From: Guadua angustifolia
Taxonomy: Eukaryota; Streptophyta; Magnoliopsida; Poales; Poaceae
Direction of reading: 5' to 3'
Assembly: GCA_036346375.1 (NCBI GenBank)
Contig: JAYEVE010000231.1
Coordinates: 620,001 to 684,000 of the forward strand
Length of the DNA stretch: 64,000 nt
In this document: piece by piece, positions 34,195 to 46,200 of the stretch
Layout: every line of letters begins with the position of its first letter
Numbering within the stretch: position 1 is the first letter of the stretch
Notes under the pieces: model-generated
What the model was told of the DNA's origin: nothing
The model's database searches: none
The model's input: the letters and a program-made list of their open reading frames with translations, nothing else
Program-made: the position numbers and the translations under genes

Positions 34195-35777
34195 TCACTC
34201 CTCATCTCCTAACGGCTCATAATCATCCTCCTCACTATCATCACCGCCGCCATCGACGCCTGCAGTGCGTATATCAAGTCCAAAAGTCAGCCGAGTAGCG
34301 AAATCCATCAGAGGTGCATCACCAACTCCCTGACTCATCTTGGGCGGGAATGTCCTCACCTCGCCGGGCGGCAAGAGGCACGAACTCATGGCGATGCTCA
34401 CGGCTCTCGACTAGTCTCCTTGACTTGCTCAGACATCTTGGCATAAATGAATAGGCACTTAAGCATCCTTTTGATGGTATCTCGCTGGTGCTAGGAGAGC
34501 TCGAGGAGGAACAGAGCCGCAATTAAGCTGGAGCCGAGCCAAGGAGGGGCAGAAGACCGAGTCCTAGGAGGACGACCCCTGGGACGCTTCTCCACAGGAG
34601 CTGCAGGGGCTGACGAGGCTGAAGGAGGACGGACCTTGTATGACAAATGCTCCACATCCTTCACAAAGTCGAGGCCCGTGACATGATCTATGAGTGCCAT
34701 GATGAATGGAGCGTACCCGCAGCTACTGGAATTGCTCAAAGAGTTGTGGCGGATTGCTTCCCATAGAAAATCCACCACATCAAACCCATGAGTGTGCTCA
34801 ACCAAATGATATAACAAGTTACGAGCATAGGAGCTAATGGCTGACGCATCCCCCTCCTTGGGCCAAAGAGTGACCCGAAGCAACCTGAGAAGAACTGCAG
34901 GCACAGGCTTGAGACCCTTGATGGTTCCAACCACGAAGTGCTGAGACGAGTCATACAAGTCTTCAAGTTGCTCAGGAGCTAAGACCTTCTTGTCATGCAA
35001 TTTGGCATCACCATCAGCTGACCTCAGATGCAAAACTCTAGCAAAGGTCCTTTTGGTGGCCACATACCATAGATTATCAGTCATCCACCATACAGCATCT
35101 TGCTTCTTGTCAAAGTACAGCGTGGCATAGAATTGCATAATGATCTCATCATTCCAAGGGTAAAGAAAACTCATGATATCCTTTACCCTGTGCCGCTCAC
35201 AAACTTGGATGACTTCATTAAAAATTGGATTGTGAGCTTCGGACATGTAGAGCCAGTCAATTCTTTTCATCTTCATCACTAGGCGCTCCATGGGAAGAAG
35301 AACTGTCTCATAGAAATCAGAATGAAATCTGTTCCAGAACCGCTTGTTGACATACTGATCTTGGTGAAACTCAAGCGGATCCTTGTTCCTTTGAGCTACA
35401 ATAGCCTTGCCCTTACCAGAACCCACTCTATAGTCAACCACTCGAAGCGGCATCATTTGCCCAGTGTACCTCCATATCGGCTTATACTTCTCCAGCGGGC
35501 CAATAGCTTCACGAGATGCTTGATGATGCTTCTTCTTCTGCTCTCGAAGCCTCGCATCCGCGGGATGCTCTTCGTCAGGATGCTCCTCGGGATCGTCTTG
35601 AGCACGAGCTGGAGCAGGAGGTGGTGCAGCGGGAGGAGCGGTAAGGAGATTGACGCGGCCTTGACTGACTTTCTTGACAGTGCACCGGTGCCTCTTGAAA
35701 GGGCTGGGCAAAGGCGATGAAGGAGGAGAATCGACAGGATGCTTGCCGGCCCTGGAACCTCCCTAGGAAGTAGACAT
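34195..35777 (-). pseudogene. Envelope-position extra ORF of the Maximus element (plant transposon protein domain)
   Basis: An ATG at 35777 gives MSTS, then an in-frame TAG (35763-35765), after which the same frame stays open to 34491 (about 420 codons). The central part includes NKRFWNRFHSDFYETVLLPM, KRIDWLYMSEAHNPIFNEVI, VKDIMSFLYPWNDEIIMQFY, ATLYFDKKQDAVWWMTD and FARVLHL. This is the domain annotated as putative plant transposon protein (Transposase_32-like) that follows pol in SIRE/Maximus elements. The N terminus is basic, then Pro/Ala and Glu rich. After a frameshift an acidic tail (GGGDDSEEDDYEPLGDEE) ends at 34195. I see no signal peptide or transmembrane span, so an envelope function is not supported. 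Confidence 0.7.
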
Positions 35778-35863
35778 CTAAAAGGATACAAGATATGAGA
35801 GACAAAGGAGTTCAAAAGAAGTTAAGTTTCATAATTTAAATTTTTGGGTCGAGAGGTATAGGC

Positions 35864-35995
35864 CGGACACTCCGGAGATTTAGTCCGGAGAGTCCGGACA
35901 ATTAACCCGGATACTCCGGAGATTTAGTCCGGAGAGTCCGGATAAATGACCCGGATACTCCGGATAAAATGTCCGGAAGGTCCGGAGAGTCTAGA
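35864..35995. repeat. TCCGGA cluster upstream of the extra ORF
   Basis: Eleven or more copies of tccgga or ccggata in 130 bp, alternating atactccgga, gagtccgga and tttagtccgga. The same words form clusters in both Maximus LTRs, at 36370-36420 next to the Tat insertion and, degraded, at 50070-50150. Confidence 0.8.
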
Positions 35996-36499
35996 CTCAA
36001 CCCTAAAAACTTAAATTTCAAAACTTAACTACAACCAAAAGGTGCCCATTGCAAGGATTCAACTAGAAGGTGAATGTACTCTACAAATACACCCTATTCC
36101 ATGGAATCTTCATGGCCAAGGAGAAAGGTCCGGGAGACTTACCACAAGGGAGATGAAGAGAAGGCAATCGAAGATGATAGCGAGTGGAGACGCCTTCCCC
36201 AAGCCCGAGGAATGATCCGAAGTCTCCGGAGGGAGAGGAACACGCCGGAGATGGAGGAGAACCACAGGCGGCGGCTAGGGCACCAAAAAGGAGTGGATGC
36301 GGTTGGAAAGAATGAGGGAAGAGAGAGAAAAGAACTCCCCCCCGCAAGGCTTTAAAGGCAGACCGCTCAACCCGGATACTCCGGACTATCCGGACAATTA
36401 GTCTAGACTGTCCGGGTTGACAGCTTGTGTCAGCGTATTCTGCGCTGGGGTACCCTCTTCGCCGCACAAAAGCAGTCAATCAAGCGGTCAACATGCCTG

Positions 36500-36930
36500 A
36501 TCCACGTGGCGCCCGGCGAAGCGGTGGGCAACGCTCGCCGCCGTGGCGGCCCACGGGCGCCCGGCGGCAGTGGGCGAAGACGCCTGCCGCCCGGCGGGCC
36601 CACGGGCGCCCGGCGAGCGGTGCGGCGAAGACGCTTCGCCGCCGCGGCAATCCACGGGCGCCCGGGCGCGAGTGTGGGCGGGCAATCCGTGGCGCCGGCG
36701 GTGTGGGCGAAAGACGCCGCCGCCGGCGGGCGGCCCACGTGGCGCCTGGCGAGCGTGGGCGAAACGCGCGCTGCTCGCCGCGGCGGTCCACGTGGCGCCG
36801 GCGAAAGTGGCGAAGACGCTTCGCCCGGCGGCGGTTCACGTGGCGTCCGTGGCAGAAGTAGCGAGCACGCCTGCTGCCGGGCGGGCGATCCACGTGGCGC
36901 CCGGCGGCGGTGGGCGCACGCTCGCTCCGC
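36500..36930. repeat. GC-rich minisatellite in the Tat 5' LTR
   Basis: Roughly eight imperfect units of about 50-57 bp, each built around (a/g)tccacgtggcgcccggcg-, then a ggcggtgggcgaagacgc-like half. The same array, with about ten units, is at 46920-47435 in the 3' LTR, where units have been gained, lost and altered. Confidence 0.85.
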
Positions 36931-37210
36931 AAGACAAAAGGTGGAGCGCGGTGGTTACTCGAAGGCTCCTTCCACTACTGCACCAGGCGGCAAGCTCGCC
37001 ATAGCGAGCTTATCACAGTCAGGAGGTTTCGCGACAAGCCCATTCCTCCGACGCCCTCACCTACTGGTCACAAAGGGGTCCTATCCGGCATGACCGCAAG
37101 GCACGCGCAAGCATTTAATGAGGCTGGAGGAACGGGACGGCACAGGAAGGCGTATTAAATGTGTCAGGATCAGCATGATGACTCCCTTTTACCTACTCCC
37201 ATTAGCCTGG

Positions 37211-37220
37211 CCTATATAAG
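37211..37220 (+). promoter_or_regulatory. TATA box of the Tat 5' LTR
   Basis: CCTATATAAG followed by GGCCCTCGGG. The 3' LTR repeats it at 47724-47733. It sets the plus-strand direction of transcription. Confidence 0.75.
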
Positions 37221-37572
37221 GGCCCTCGGGTGCATGGGGAAAAGAGAGGTTTTTTCGGCCAGAGGTTGAAGAAAGAAAACCACCGTATAGCAGTAGAGCC
37301 CAAGGAAGAACGTGTAATTCCCAAGCTTTGTACTGCACCAGTGAAAGACACTCTTTGGAAGCAATCTAGCAGGAAGTAAGGCTATTACCCAAACGAAGGG
37401 GGCCTGAACCTGGGTAAAAATCTGTGTGTCATCCATAGCTCATAGAGGCCAACGTTTGCCGCGCGGGAGTCTCTAGGGTTTCCCCTTGCTAGGATTAGCC
37501 AGCTGCGAAGACGCCCTCCTTCCGAACCAAACCCGGTCTGTCGACTCGGGCCTGCTGTGGAATCTGTTGACA

Positions 37573-39300
37573 GGGCGCCAGTAGGGGCTAGTGGTTGATT
37601 CTCCGCTAACTCCCCGGCGGACTTTGGCGTTCCGCAGCAGGCTCGTGCATCGTGAGATGGCGATCTCGGCGCCAGACATCGCGGGCGAAGCGACGACTAA
37701 GGCGCCTCCCGGCCGCCACGCTTGCCGAGGGACTGCTCGCTTCGCTGGGGAGCCGGGCGCAATGCCCGCAGACTCGGGAGCAGTTTCGCCGGCCGGTTGG
37801 CTTGGAGGCGCCACCCCGCCAGAATCCTGCACGCCTCGTGTTCTTCGACCACCCTCCGTGGAGCTTCGCGGGGATTCTCCGCCACTCCATGATCGCGAAG
37901 CATTGTCGGCCTCGTGGATGCGCCCAACCCGGTAGGGCTCCCTACCATCAGTCGAAGCGTACCTTGGCGCCTAAGGCGCCCAGCGGTTCTCGAGCCTCAG
38001 CCGCGCCCAACGAAAGGGACCTGGCAGGGGCCGAGGTCAAGGAAGCGCGCGCCATCGATCCGGTTCCTCGAGGAACCTGGGGACCTCCGCTCTCCGATCT
38101 GGGCGAAGCAGCGGGCGGCGACCTCCGTGGTCGCGCCGCGCCACCCGGACAAGCGTCGCCATGGCGAGCGTGTGGCGGCCGACAATGAGAAGTCCTCGTG
38201 GCTCCACCCCCAGAATCGGAGGAGGTCCACTCCTCCGGCTCTCTGGCGCCGAGCCTCATGAGTCCCCGGACGAGACCTCCGACGAAGCGGCTCGGCTCTC
38301 TCCGGTGTCGGGTGTCGAGCCTTTTCCGCAGTGCGACGCAGCGAACGTGGCGGATAGGTTCGCCCGTGACCATCGAAAAATGCGATGGCACCACTCAACC
38401 CGTGAGGAGTTCCTCCAAATTTACCGACGATGGTGCGGGCGTTGGCGCGGATCTGAAAAGGTCATAGCCAACTACCTCCCATGACCTTGTGACAGTTCGC
38501 TTCGCCTCTCAAGCTGAATCTCCCGAGGGTTTGCACTCGTGGGGAAAGCTATCACGACCTCTTCGTCGCCAACTTCGGTGGCTCCTGCGCGCGGCCGGCG
38601 TGGAGGGCGACCTTCACGCTTTGGAGCAAGAGAGGGGAGTAAACCCGCGACTTCATTGGCGTTCTCGCCATTCGCAACACGATCCCCACATTTCGAGCGA
38701 TCGGTCGTCATCGCTTCCGGAGAGGCGGCGCGACCGCGAAGATGAAGGAGAAGATGGCCACCCGCACCATCGGCTCCACCTCCGAAGCTTTTCTCCCTCG
38801 CACATAAGTGTGCGCAGTACGCAACAGGGGGCGGCACCGTCCCAAGGGGTGGCCATGGCAAGGATGTAGGGACCTCGAAGGTTCCGCCAAACGCTAATAA
38901 GGCGCGAGGCGAGGTGAGGGACCCGGAAAGGTCTTGGCCGCCGAGCGCGGCAGCGATGATGAGGATGATCTGCGCCGGAAGAAAGTGAACCGCCGCGATC
39001 GGCGGGATGATCGCCGTGATCCGGGCTGATGGTCGCCCGATCGGCAAGCGATGACGCCCAGCGCCGCTTGTGGGCGACCGCCAGCGAACAAAAAGGAGGG
39101 CGAGCCGTATTGCCTATCCATCGCAACACCCACGACACGGACAACCGCCGGGTCGTGGACAAGATGGTGGAAAAAGCGGCTCAACGCGAAGCGCCGGGTA
39201 ATCAAGATGAAGACCGGCCTACCGCCTTCCAACAAAGCCGATCACGCGGTGGCCTATATCCATGGTGGATCCTCCACCTTCCTCAACGCCGCTTATAAGC
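37573..39300 (+). pseudogene. Tat gag region, frameshifted
   Basis: The leader begins GGGCGCCAG, in the position of the primer binding site. A possible gag start is MAISAPDIAGEATTK near 37657. The capsid core is recognisable between 38370 and 38560: DGTTQP, EEFLQIYRR, KVIANYLP in three alternating frames, matching the DGTTDPEEFLQIY / VMANYLP motif of Tat gag. Near 39100-39290 are a YC-I-R--HDT motif, DRPTAFQQ and HAVAYIHGGSS, the end of gag before protease. Reading it needs many frame changes, some possibly sequencing errors. Confidence 0.7.
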
Positions 39301-39479
39301 GGCGAAGAGGAGGTCGCACCGCCGCTTCAGCTCGGAATCGATTCGGATGTGAAAGTAGTGCGAGCAAGCGCTCACCTTCGGATCAAAGCCGACCATCCCA
39401 GGGCGCCACGCCCGATACCTCCCGTGCCGTGGTATCGCCATCGTTAAAATGTGCGGCTAAGCCGCGTGTTGGTGGGCGG

Positions 39480-39730
39480 AGGAGTTCTATCAACCTCTCG
39501 TCCTCTTGACATTCTTGGCGCCTCAGTCCCATGATCGGACTGCGCCCGGCCTACGCCTTCTTTTGGGGTAGCTCGAGGAGGTCGGTATGTTTCCCTGGGC
39601 AGTCGCCTCCCGTCACCTTTGGGGAGAGACAACTACCGCACCGAGTGGTGGATTTCGAGGTCGCCGATTTCGACCTCCCCTATAATGCCCTGCCTTTCGG
39701 CGGCCGGCGCTGGGCCGATTCATAGCGACC
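39480..39730 (+). pseudogene. Tat protease / pre-RT region
   Basis: Contains LRPAYAFFWG, PVTFGERQLPHRV, FEVADFDLPYNALPFGGR, matching the segment after the aspartic protease active site in Tat elements (PVTFG, F-VADFDLPYNAI-GRP). The active-site DTG region itself is not clear in the preceding sequence. Confidence 0.65.
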
Positions 39731-40169
39731 ACCCACTATGCGTTACATAGTGGTGAAGATGCCGGGTTCGCCGCCCCATTTGCGATCAGTGGTGGACAGG
39801 CCGAGGCTTTCTTGTTTGTTTCAAAGGCGCCAAGAAGACTGGCCGCGTCACTGGGCGGCGGGCGCCAGACGCCCTTCCTCGGGGCCCTCAGGCCGGACCG
39901 TGCCTCACTGGCTCGCGGTGAGGTTAAGGCGGCCGCCACGAGTGAGGGAGAACCCCGAAAAGGTCGTCAACATTGGCGCCAACCTCGCCAAATAGGAAGA
40001 CGCCATCACCTTCCTCCGGTCTAATTCCGGCGTGTTCGCGGGCAACCGTCCCGATATGATGGGGTCCCTGTGGAGGTGATTGAGCACCGCTTAACCGCCG
40101 CTCGAGGTAGCGTTCGGTCCGGCTGAAGGTCGAGGAGGCGCCCGAGCGACAAGATGCCATTCGAGAGGA

Positions 40170-40640
40170 GGTAGAAGGAAGTCAGGCGAGCGCAGGGGTT
40201 ATCAGGAGGTCTCATCCTGAATGGCTTGTTAACCCCGTGTTTCGCCAAGAAGTCCAACGGAAAGTGGCGCATGTGTGTCGATTTCACCGACCTCAACAAA
40301 GCCTTTGTCAGAAAGGACCCTTATCTCTATGCCGAAGTCGATCTCATCGTTGACTCCACTACCGGGTCGCGATTCTTGTGCTTCTGGATCGTACTCTGGA
40401 TATCACCGGTCGGCATAGCACTTGGAGACTAAGAAGCGATTTTTGTAACCCTGCGGGTGTATATTGCTATGTAAGAATGGCTTTTGGTTTAAAAATCTTT
40501 GGTTCAACTTACCAAGCAGGTTATGCATATCACCTTCCGCCCCAAATTAGGGCGAAATCTTGAAGTTTATGTCGATGACTTGGTTGTGAAGATTAAGAAG
40601 AAGCGATGAATTGATCCAAGACACGGAGAAACCTTTGCTA
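40170..40640 (+). pseudogene. Tat reverse transcriptase core, fragmented
   Basis: Contains KKSNGKWRMCVDFTDLNKAF (RT motif with VDF-DLN), DLIVDSTTGSRFL, GVYCYVRMAFGLKIFGSTYQ (AFGLK-AGATYQ) and, in another frame, EVYVDDLVVKIKK, the catalytic YVDD box at about 40566-40590. Together these are the RT palm motifs in gypsy order. Frames change at least three times. Confidence 0.85.
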
Positions 40641-40859
40641 GCCTCCGGAAGAATTGTTTGAAGCTAAACCGGAAAAATCGCGTGTTGGTGTGCCTCCCGA
40701 CAATTAGTTGGGTTTTCGGTGTCAAGCCGGGGCATCAAAGCCAACCACGACAAGATATCGCCATCGAGCACATGAAACCACCAAGCGCTTAAGCAAGTCC
40801 AATGCTTGGCGGCCGCCTCCCCGGGCGGTTCATTGCGGTTGGGGGAAAAAGCTTGTTTA

Positions 40860-41560
40860 AGTTGTTGAAGAAGACGAACCACTTTGAGTGGGTCAAGAAG
40901 CCTCGTAAAGCGTTTGAAGAATTGAGCGATACCTTTCCTCTCCTCGGTCTTTGGTCTCTCCACGGGTGAGCCTTTGCTCTCATATATCGCCGCCACCCCG
41001 AGGTGGTTAGCCTTGATGTTAATCGCGGAGAGGAAGCGTCGAGCCGGTTTACTACATCGCAAGAGTATTGCAGCGAAACCGGTACCGCAGCTCAAAAGAT
41101 GTTGTATGCGATCTGGTGGCGCCCGAAGTGCGGCATTACTTCAGGGCGGAAGTTGCGTGGTCACAGCCTACCCTCTGCGAGATCCTACATAGCAGGAAAA
41201 TGAAGAATTGGATTGAAATGGGCGGTGGAGTTGGGAGAATTCAACCTCAAGTTTGTACCTCGCGACTAGCCATCAAAGTCAAAGTCGGCGGAGTTAAATC
41301 GTCCAGTGGACCCCGCCACCGGAGATGCTTGAAAAACCCGCCCTCTCCTAGACCTTATTCTTGATGGCTCTTTTTTGGAAAGCGCGAAGTGGGTTGTCTG
41401 GTCTCTCCGATAGGGGCGTCCTCCGGTATGTGGTCGCCCTTGATTTCAAGGCCACGAACAACATAGCTGAATCTGAAAACTGCTAGCGAGGATTCTTGAT
41501 CGCTTCGGCCGCTAGGGAATCCGGCGTCTCGAGGTCAAAGGCGACTCCTGGCTGGTCATT
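40860..41560 (+). pseudogene. Tat RNase H and second RNase H-like domains
   Basis: Frame-shifting pieces read LYIAATPRVVSLDVN-like, KMLYAIW, ILHSRKM, GEFNLKFVP-like and AIKSKS, the first RNase H domain and its tether. A second block near 41360 reads LDGSFLESAKW and, further on, VKGDSWLVINQ, matching the archaeal-type RNase H (DGS---GAG-G, V-GDS-LVINQ) that Tat elements carry between RNase H and integrase. Confidence 0.65.
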
Positions 41561-42029
41561 AATCAGCAGCGGAAGGAGTTTGATGTTAAAACTCCACCAT
41601 GGCGGCGTACTTGGCGGAAGTCCCGGAGGATGGGCGTCGTTTTGAAGGTTGGGGTATATCCATATCCCCGGCGCGATAACCATATGGCGGGACGGGCTTT
41701 CGCGGCTGCGTCCTCAAAAGCTTATTCGGTCGGTCTTGAAGAAAGACTATCGCGACCGATCCATCATAGCCCACGATCCGGTGAGGATGATGGTGTCCTT
41801 CGCGACCCGGTCTCGGAGGGGCAGCGGTAAAGGACGCCCATGACCTCCGGCTCGAGTGGGGAAAGCGGCGTCGCTGTCATGGCCTCCGGTTCGAGGGAGG
41901 GAAAACGGCGTTTTCGCCAACCCCGAGTCCGGGAGAAGCGGCGGTAACGCCAAAGGCCGAAAAGCGGCCTAGCGAGTGCGAGGCGAGCACCGGTGATCGC
42001 CATCCTTGGGCGAGGAAGATCGATGGATG

Positions 42030-43030
42030 GACCCTATCTTGGCCTTCTGCGTGACCAAGTGATCCTCGACGATGATGCCTCGGTGAAAAATTGCCGCGGG
42101 CCAAGTGCTATACTCACGGTAGGTGGGGACCTATATCGCGAGGAAGCGAAGCGGAATTCTCTTGAAGTGCATCACTCGGGAGGAGGAGCAAATTGCTCTC
42201 GATATCCGCAGGCGTGTCGGGAAGCCATATGTCGTGAACACTAGTCGGTAAGGTGTTTCGCCAGAAGGATTTTATTGGCCCTCGCCCTCGAGGATGCTTA
42301 TTGTATTTGGTGAGGGCGTCTTGAGGCTTGTCGATTCTTCGCCGAGGCGGACCCGACCAACCGACCCCAAGCTCGCAAACCATTCCACTCTCGTGGCGGT
42401 TCGCGGTCCGAAATTTGAATATCTGGGTCCGTTCCGTGAACCCGAGGGCTTCACCCACCTCTTTATCGCCATCGACAAATTCACAAAAGTGGGTTGAAGC
42501 CGAGGCGATCTTGAACCATCCGGCATTCTTGCTGTGTCGGAGTTTATCTGTAGGATTTTAGCCCGTTTGAGTCGTAACCGCATCATCACCGACAGCGGAA
42601 CTTCGTTCACCAGCCTTTGCTTTTTGGAGTTCTGTGAAGAAATGGGCACCAAAGTATGTTTTGCTTGGTGGCCCATCCCATGAAACAGGGCGGTAGGCGT
42701 GTATTGCTTAATCTTGAAGACCTCAAGGCGAGGCGTTTGATCGACTCCTGGCGGGCGTAGCGATGGGTTGAGAACTCCGGTGTCTTTGTGGTAAGCCGCA
42801 CCACCTAGCCAGACCACCGGCGAGCAGCTTCTTCACGGTGTCTGGTGAGGCAGTCCTCCCCTCAAAGCTATCGCTCGGCTCTCCGCATGGCGATCTCGAT
42901 GTTCAAGAAGAAGACCAAGAGGGTCTCCGTGAAAGATGTCAACCTTGGAAGAGTGCGGGATCGTCTTTGCTCTTAGCCGCCCTTGCTGACAAAAGCCTCG
43001 GTACCACGCCACCGGGTCTCTGAGAGGACA
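42030..43030 (+). pseudogene. Tat integrase, fragmented
   Basis: The zinc-binding part is seen as LLKCITREEEQIALDIRRG then VCGK and FIGPRP/ FYWPSPS-like sequence (42160-42300). The catalytic core follows: FREPEGFTHLFIAIDKFTKV (first Asp region; 42435-42495), RIITDSGTSFTSLCFLEFCE (second Asp in ITDSGT-F), then GEAVLPSKLSLGSPHGDLD near 42845-42900, the conserved SEAVLP region after the catalytic Glu. Several frameshifts break it. Confidence 0.75.
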
Positions 43031-43299
43031 ACGGGCGATGGCGACTGGTCTTCGCGTAGAGTCGAGCATATCTTCGGGTTGAACAAAGCTGTCTCTGATG
43101 GGAGGGCCCCTTCAAAGTGGTCTCGATATCTCGACGAAGGCGGTCGGTTGGCCCCCGAGGATGGCGAGAGCGGCGAACTCCTACAACATAGAGTTGTTCG
43201 CGGAAATTCTATCCTTGAAGGAATTGTAAGTACCTACCGCTGCTTGCTCCGGTCAATACAGTAAAACCTCCTTAGTTGGTTGGTGGCCGAGGCGGTTAG

Positions 43300-46200
43300 T
43301 AAAGTTGTTACCTAAAGGGTTTTCAATTTGAATTCTTTGTCCTATTTTGCCCCTAGTGGCAAGTTTATCTTTGCATGGATGTTCCTAGTTCCGTATGTTT
43401 GCTAATTCCTTGATGATCTATAAGAGTCACACGGTACTGTGCGGACAAGGGACCAGGCGACCAGGCGGGCTAGATCTTGATGCTCAAGCAGCCCGCGCGC
43501 CTCGGTTGGCTCCTGAAGCACCGTGGTTGTCACCGCGAGCAGATTAGTCTAGCACCCTCTGAGGAACCAGCCGCTTTGACACACGACACCATGGATCGAT
43601 CTCTAAAAAAATCGCGAGGACTTAGAAATCAAGGGACAGGACTCACCCATCTTGAGGGACCCTAACCGTTCGTTTTCCTCGTATGCTTACTCATTCTATT
43701 AGTGCTTGCGCCCGAGGCTCCTCAAGTGAGTCGCCCGGGCTCCTCAGTAGTCCTGCCAGCGCTTGAGGGCTGATGGCCGGTGACATGAAAAGCAAGATAA
43801 GTGCTCCTTGCCGAATTCTTGACCATCTCCTTACATGCATATGCGGGATGGGTCGGGTTGCTTGAGATTGTCACAAGTGTCGACAATGTGACGGCCCTTA
43901 GCGGTTGAGGAGAGTGCGCTAAAAGTGTTGGCGTTGGTGCTTGCCTAGCAACCGGGTGCAAGTTAAACGCTTGGTGCTCAAACCGCGGCTCGTCGCCTCG
44001 GGTTAGCTCTCTGAAGCACCATTGTTGTATCACCGTCGAGTGCCGCTAGTCTAAATCGCTTCGGAAGCTTGTTACCTTGCACGCTACACGGCGCCCTTTC
44101 AGCGGTCATCGAGGGTCGAGTTCGGGAAGATTTCACCCAAGTGACAATCGGCGCAAAAAACCAAGCTGAAACCAAGCTATATCTAGCATCTTCTTCAAGA
44201 CTCGGGACCGTTTCTACGGAGTCCGTATGACTTGTGTGATTCTTACTTGTGTTCTGACAAACCGTTTATCCTTGGCGAAGCATAAAACGCCCACACCTAA
44301 CCTAAGCATTTCACGTGAGTTATGGGATGGCTTTGGCGATTTGATTGAGGAAGTGATCATGCAAGATAAGTAAAGCATGCAGGTAATCTTAACTAAGAAA
44401 TATTCAAAGTTATTTGATGCGTGCGAAGCAGCGAAGAGCCAAATAAAGATAAAACAAAAAGAAGCGATAAGGTGGTCGGCTCATCGATCGTCGTCGCCGA
44501 GTTCAAGCTCAAATAAATCGCCCTCGCCTTCCCGCCCGCCAGCGTGATGAGGCGTCCATGACGGTGGGGTCTACTTGCGATAGCCGACCATGTGTTAATT
44601 GTTGCCTTACAGCCGCCTCACTTTGAGCTGTCGTCTCCCTCAACGTCATTTTCACCACCGCCATGGGGTCGGCGGCGTCGCGTTGGCGCAGCGAGCAGAG
44701 ATGTGGGTCGCGGTCATGATGGCAACCTCCGTCCTTCTCTGGCGGAAGCGGCGGCGAGGCCGGGCAGCCCGAGGAGTGCCTCTGCGGCTTTGATTGGTCA
44801 CGTGGGCGTGACTGCCGTGAGTCCTCGAGAACACGTTGGCGTTACCCAGGGTTCGAGCACCTCTGCGTGTGATTTGGAATACCTTCTTCGACATAACGGA
44901 CAAATGCGCCGCAGCTGGAAGGACTCGGCTCGAAGTCTTGGCGCCGTCTCGGCCTCTCGCTCGCTCTTACGCCCCTCTGCCGAGTACTGCATGGCGGTGC
45001 GTCGATCCTCTCTTGTGCAGCGCCGCCTCCGCCGCGTCGCCCTCGTCGCTCGTGCAGCTGCCTCCCCTCTCGGCGCGATTACAGGTAGTCTCGGCCCCAT
45101 GCTGGCGGCTTCAGTATTCGAATCGTCTGAAGGTCGCCGGCCGGGTGAAATTCGGCGTGGCGTGTGGCGGGGAATGGCGGCGTGGGAGGTTTGGAGCCGG
45201 GGGCCTCGCTCGGTTAGCCTCCACCGGTACCCCCAGCGTGGCGGCCATGGAAGCGCCATCAGCGCGCGCCTCGAGACCGTCCTTGGCGGCACCCTCAGCG
45301 AAACCAGCCCGTCGAGCGTCGAGACCACCATAGTGGGCGGTGGCTGAGTCCGTGGCGAAGCGATAAGCGCCGCGATGGTGAGCGAACACCGGAGATGCTT
45401 GCAGTCTTTGGCGCCGCGAGGCTGTGGCATCGTCGGCGAAATCATAGTTGAGGCGATCTGCACGTGTCGCCTTAATGAAAGCCGCCTTGAGGAAATGGCG
45501 GGGAGAAGTTTGTTCAGTGGCGGACCCTCTAGGGTCGAGCATGACTTATCGAGGCAATCGATCGCTTGCATGACGTGACTGGTAGGGTGTCCCTAATCAC
45601 CGGCGTGAGCGGCTTAACTGGCGCCCCTAATGGAGTCCATTAGCGGTGTCGCTGACTTATTCAGGCGGTCCAATCTGTGGTCGTGCGCCGCCGGCGCCGA
45701 GGCGGATAGCAGGATAAGCGGCATCGGTAACATGAAAGCCACCTGCCGATGACTATATCTGTCATGTTTCCCGCGCCTGGCGAAAGACAAAAAAATGGTT
45801 GTCGGTTGGTGGGAAGCCATAGGAAAAAGCGTGTCTTGGAAAAGACCGAAGAAAGAATGGGGACTTACGCCTGAGCCGCGTCGCGGCGTCTTGTCGTCGT
45901 CGCCCGAATCTTGCCATGCTAAGCGGTGGCGGCGGCGCAAAAGGTGATCCTCCGGGATCACGAAATCGAGCCACCATCGCTCGATCAATCCGGCGCCCGC
46001 GATTCGTTGATCTGAACACGCCGCCATGGCAAGAGTTCGCAGTCTCCTCGGCCGGTGAATTCAGTTCTCGGAGGCCTCACGCCGCTCGGTGGGCACTCCC
46101 AAAGGCGTCGACCCAGCGCGTCATTGATGTCTGACGGTCATTGCGCCATGCCCTCGATTGGATTTGGAATTGGAAGGCGATGTAGTGGGAGGCCATCCGT

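Larger units (their letters stand above)
36428..37572 (+). repeat. Tat 5' LTR
   Basis: Starts TGTCAGCGTATTCTGCG and ends near AATCTGTTGACA. It contains a GC-rich minisatellite (36500-36930) and a TATA box (37211-37220). Several long open frames cross it on both strands because of high GC; they have no family match and differ between the two LTR copies, so I do not call genes. Confidence 0.85.

Noticed and set aside
34195..35777. Retroviral envelope gene
   Set aside because: No signal peptide, transmembrane segment or cleavage site; the motifs fit the plant transposon protein domain found after pol in SIRE-type elements.
36425..37160. Long overlapping GC-rich open frames on both strands
   Set aside because: They lie in the Tat LTR minisatellite; absence of stops follows from GC content and the frames are not kept in the 3' LTR copy.
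37591..39300. Many open frames on both strands that look like separate small genes
   Set aside because: They are shadows of one frameshifted gag-protease region; only short motifs in alternating plus-strand frames match known proteins.
44592..45347. 251-codon plus-strand open frame in the Tat 3' region
   Set aside because: No family motif, Arg/Ser-rich composition typical of GC-rich non-coding frames, and mirrored by open minus-strand frames.
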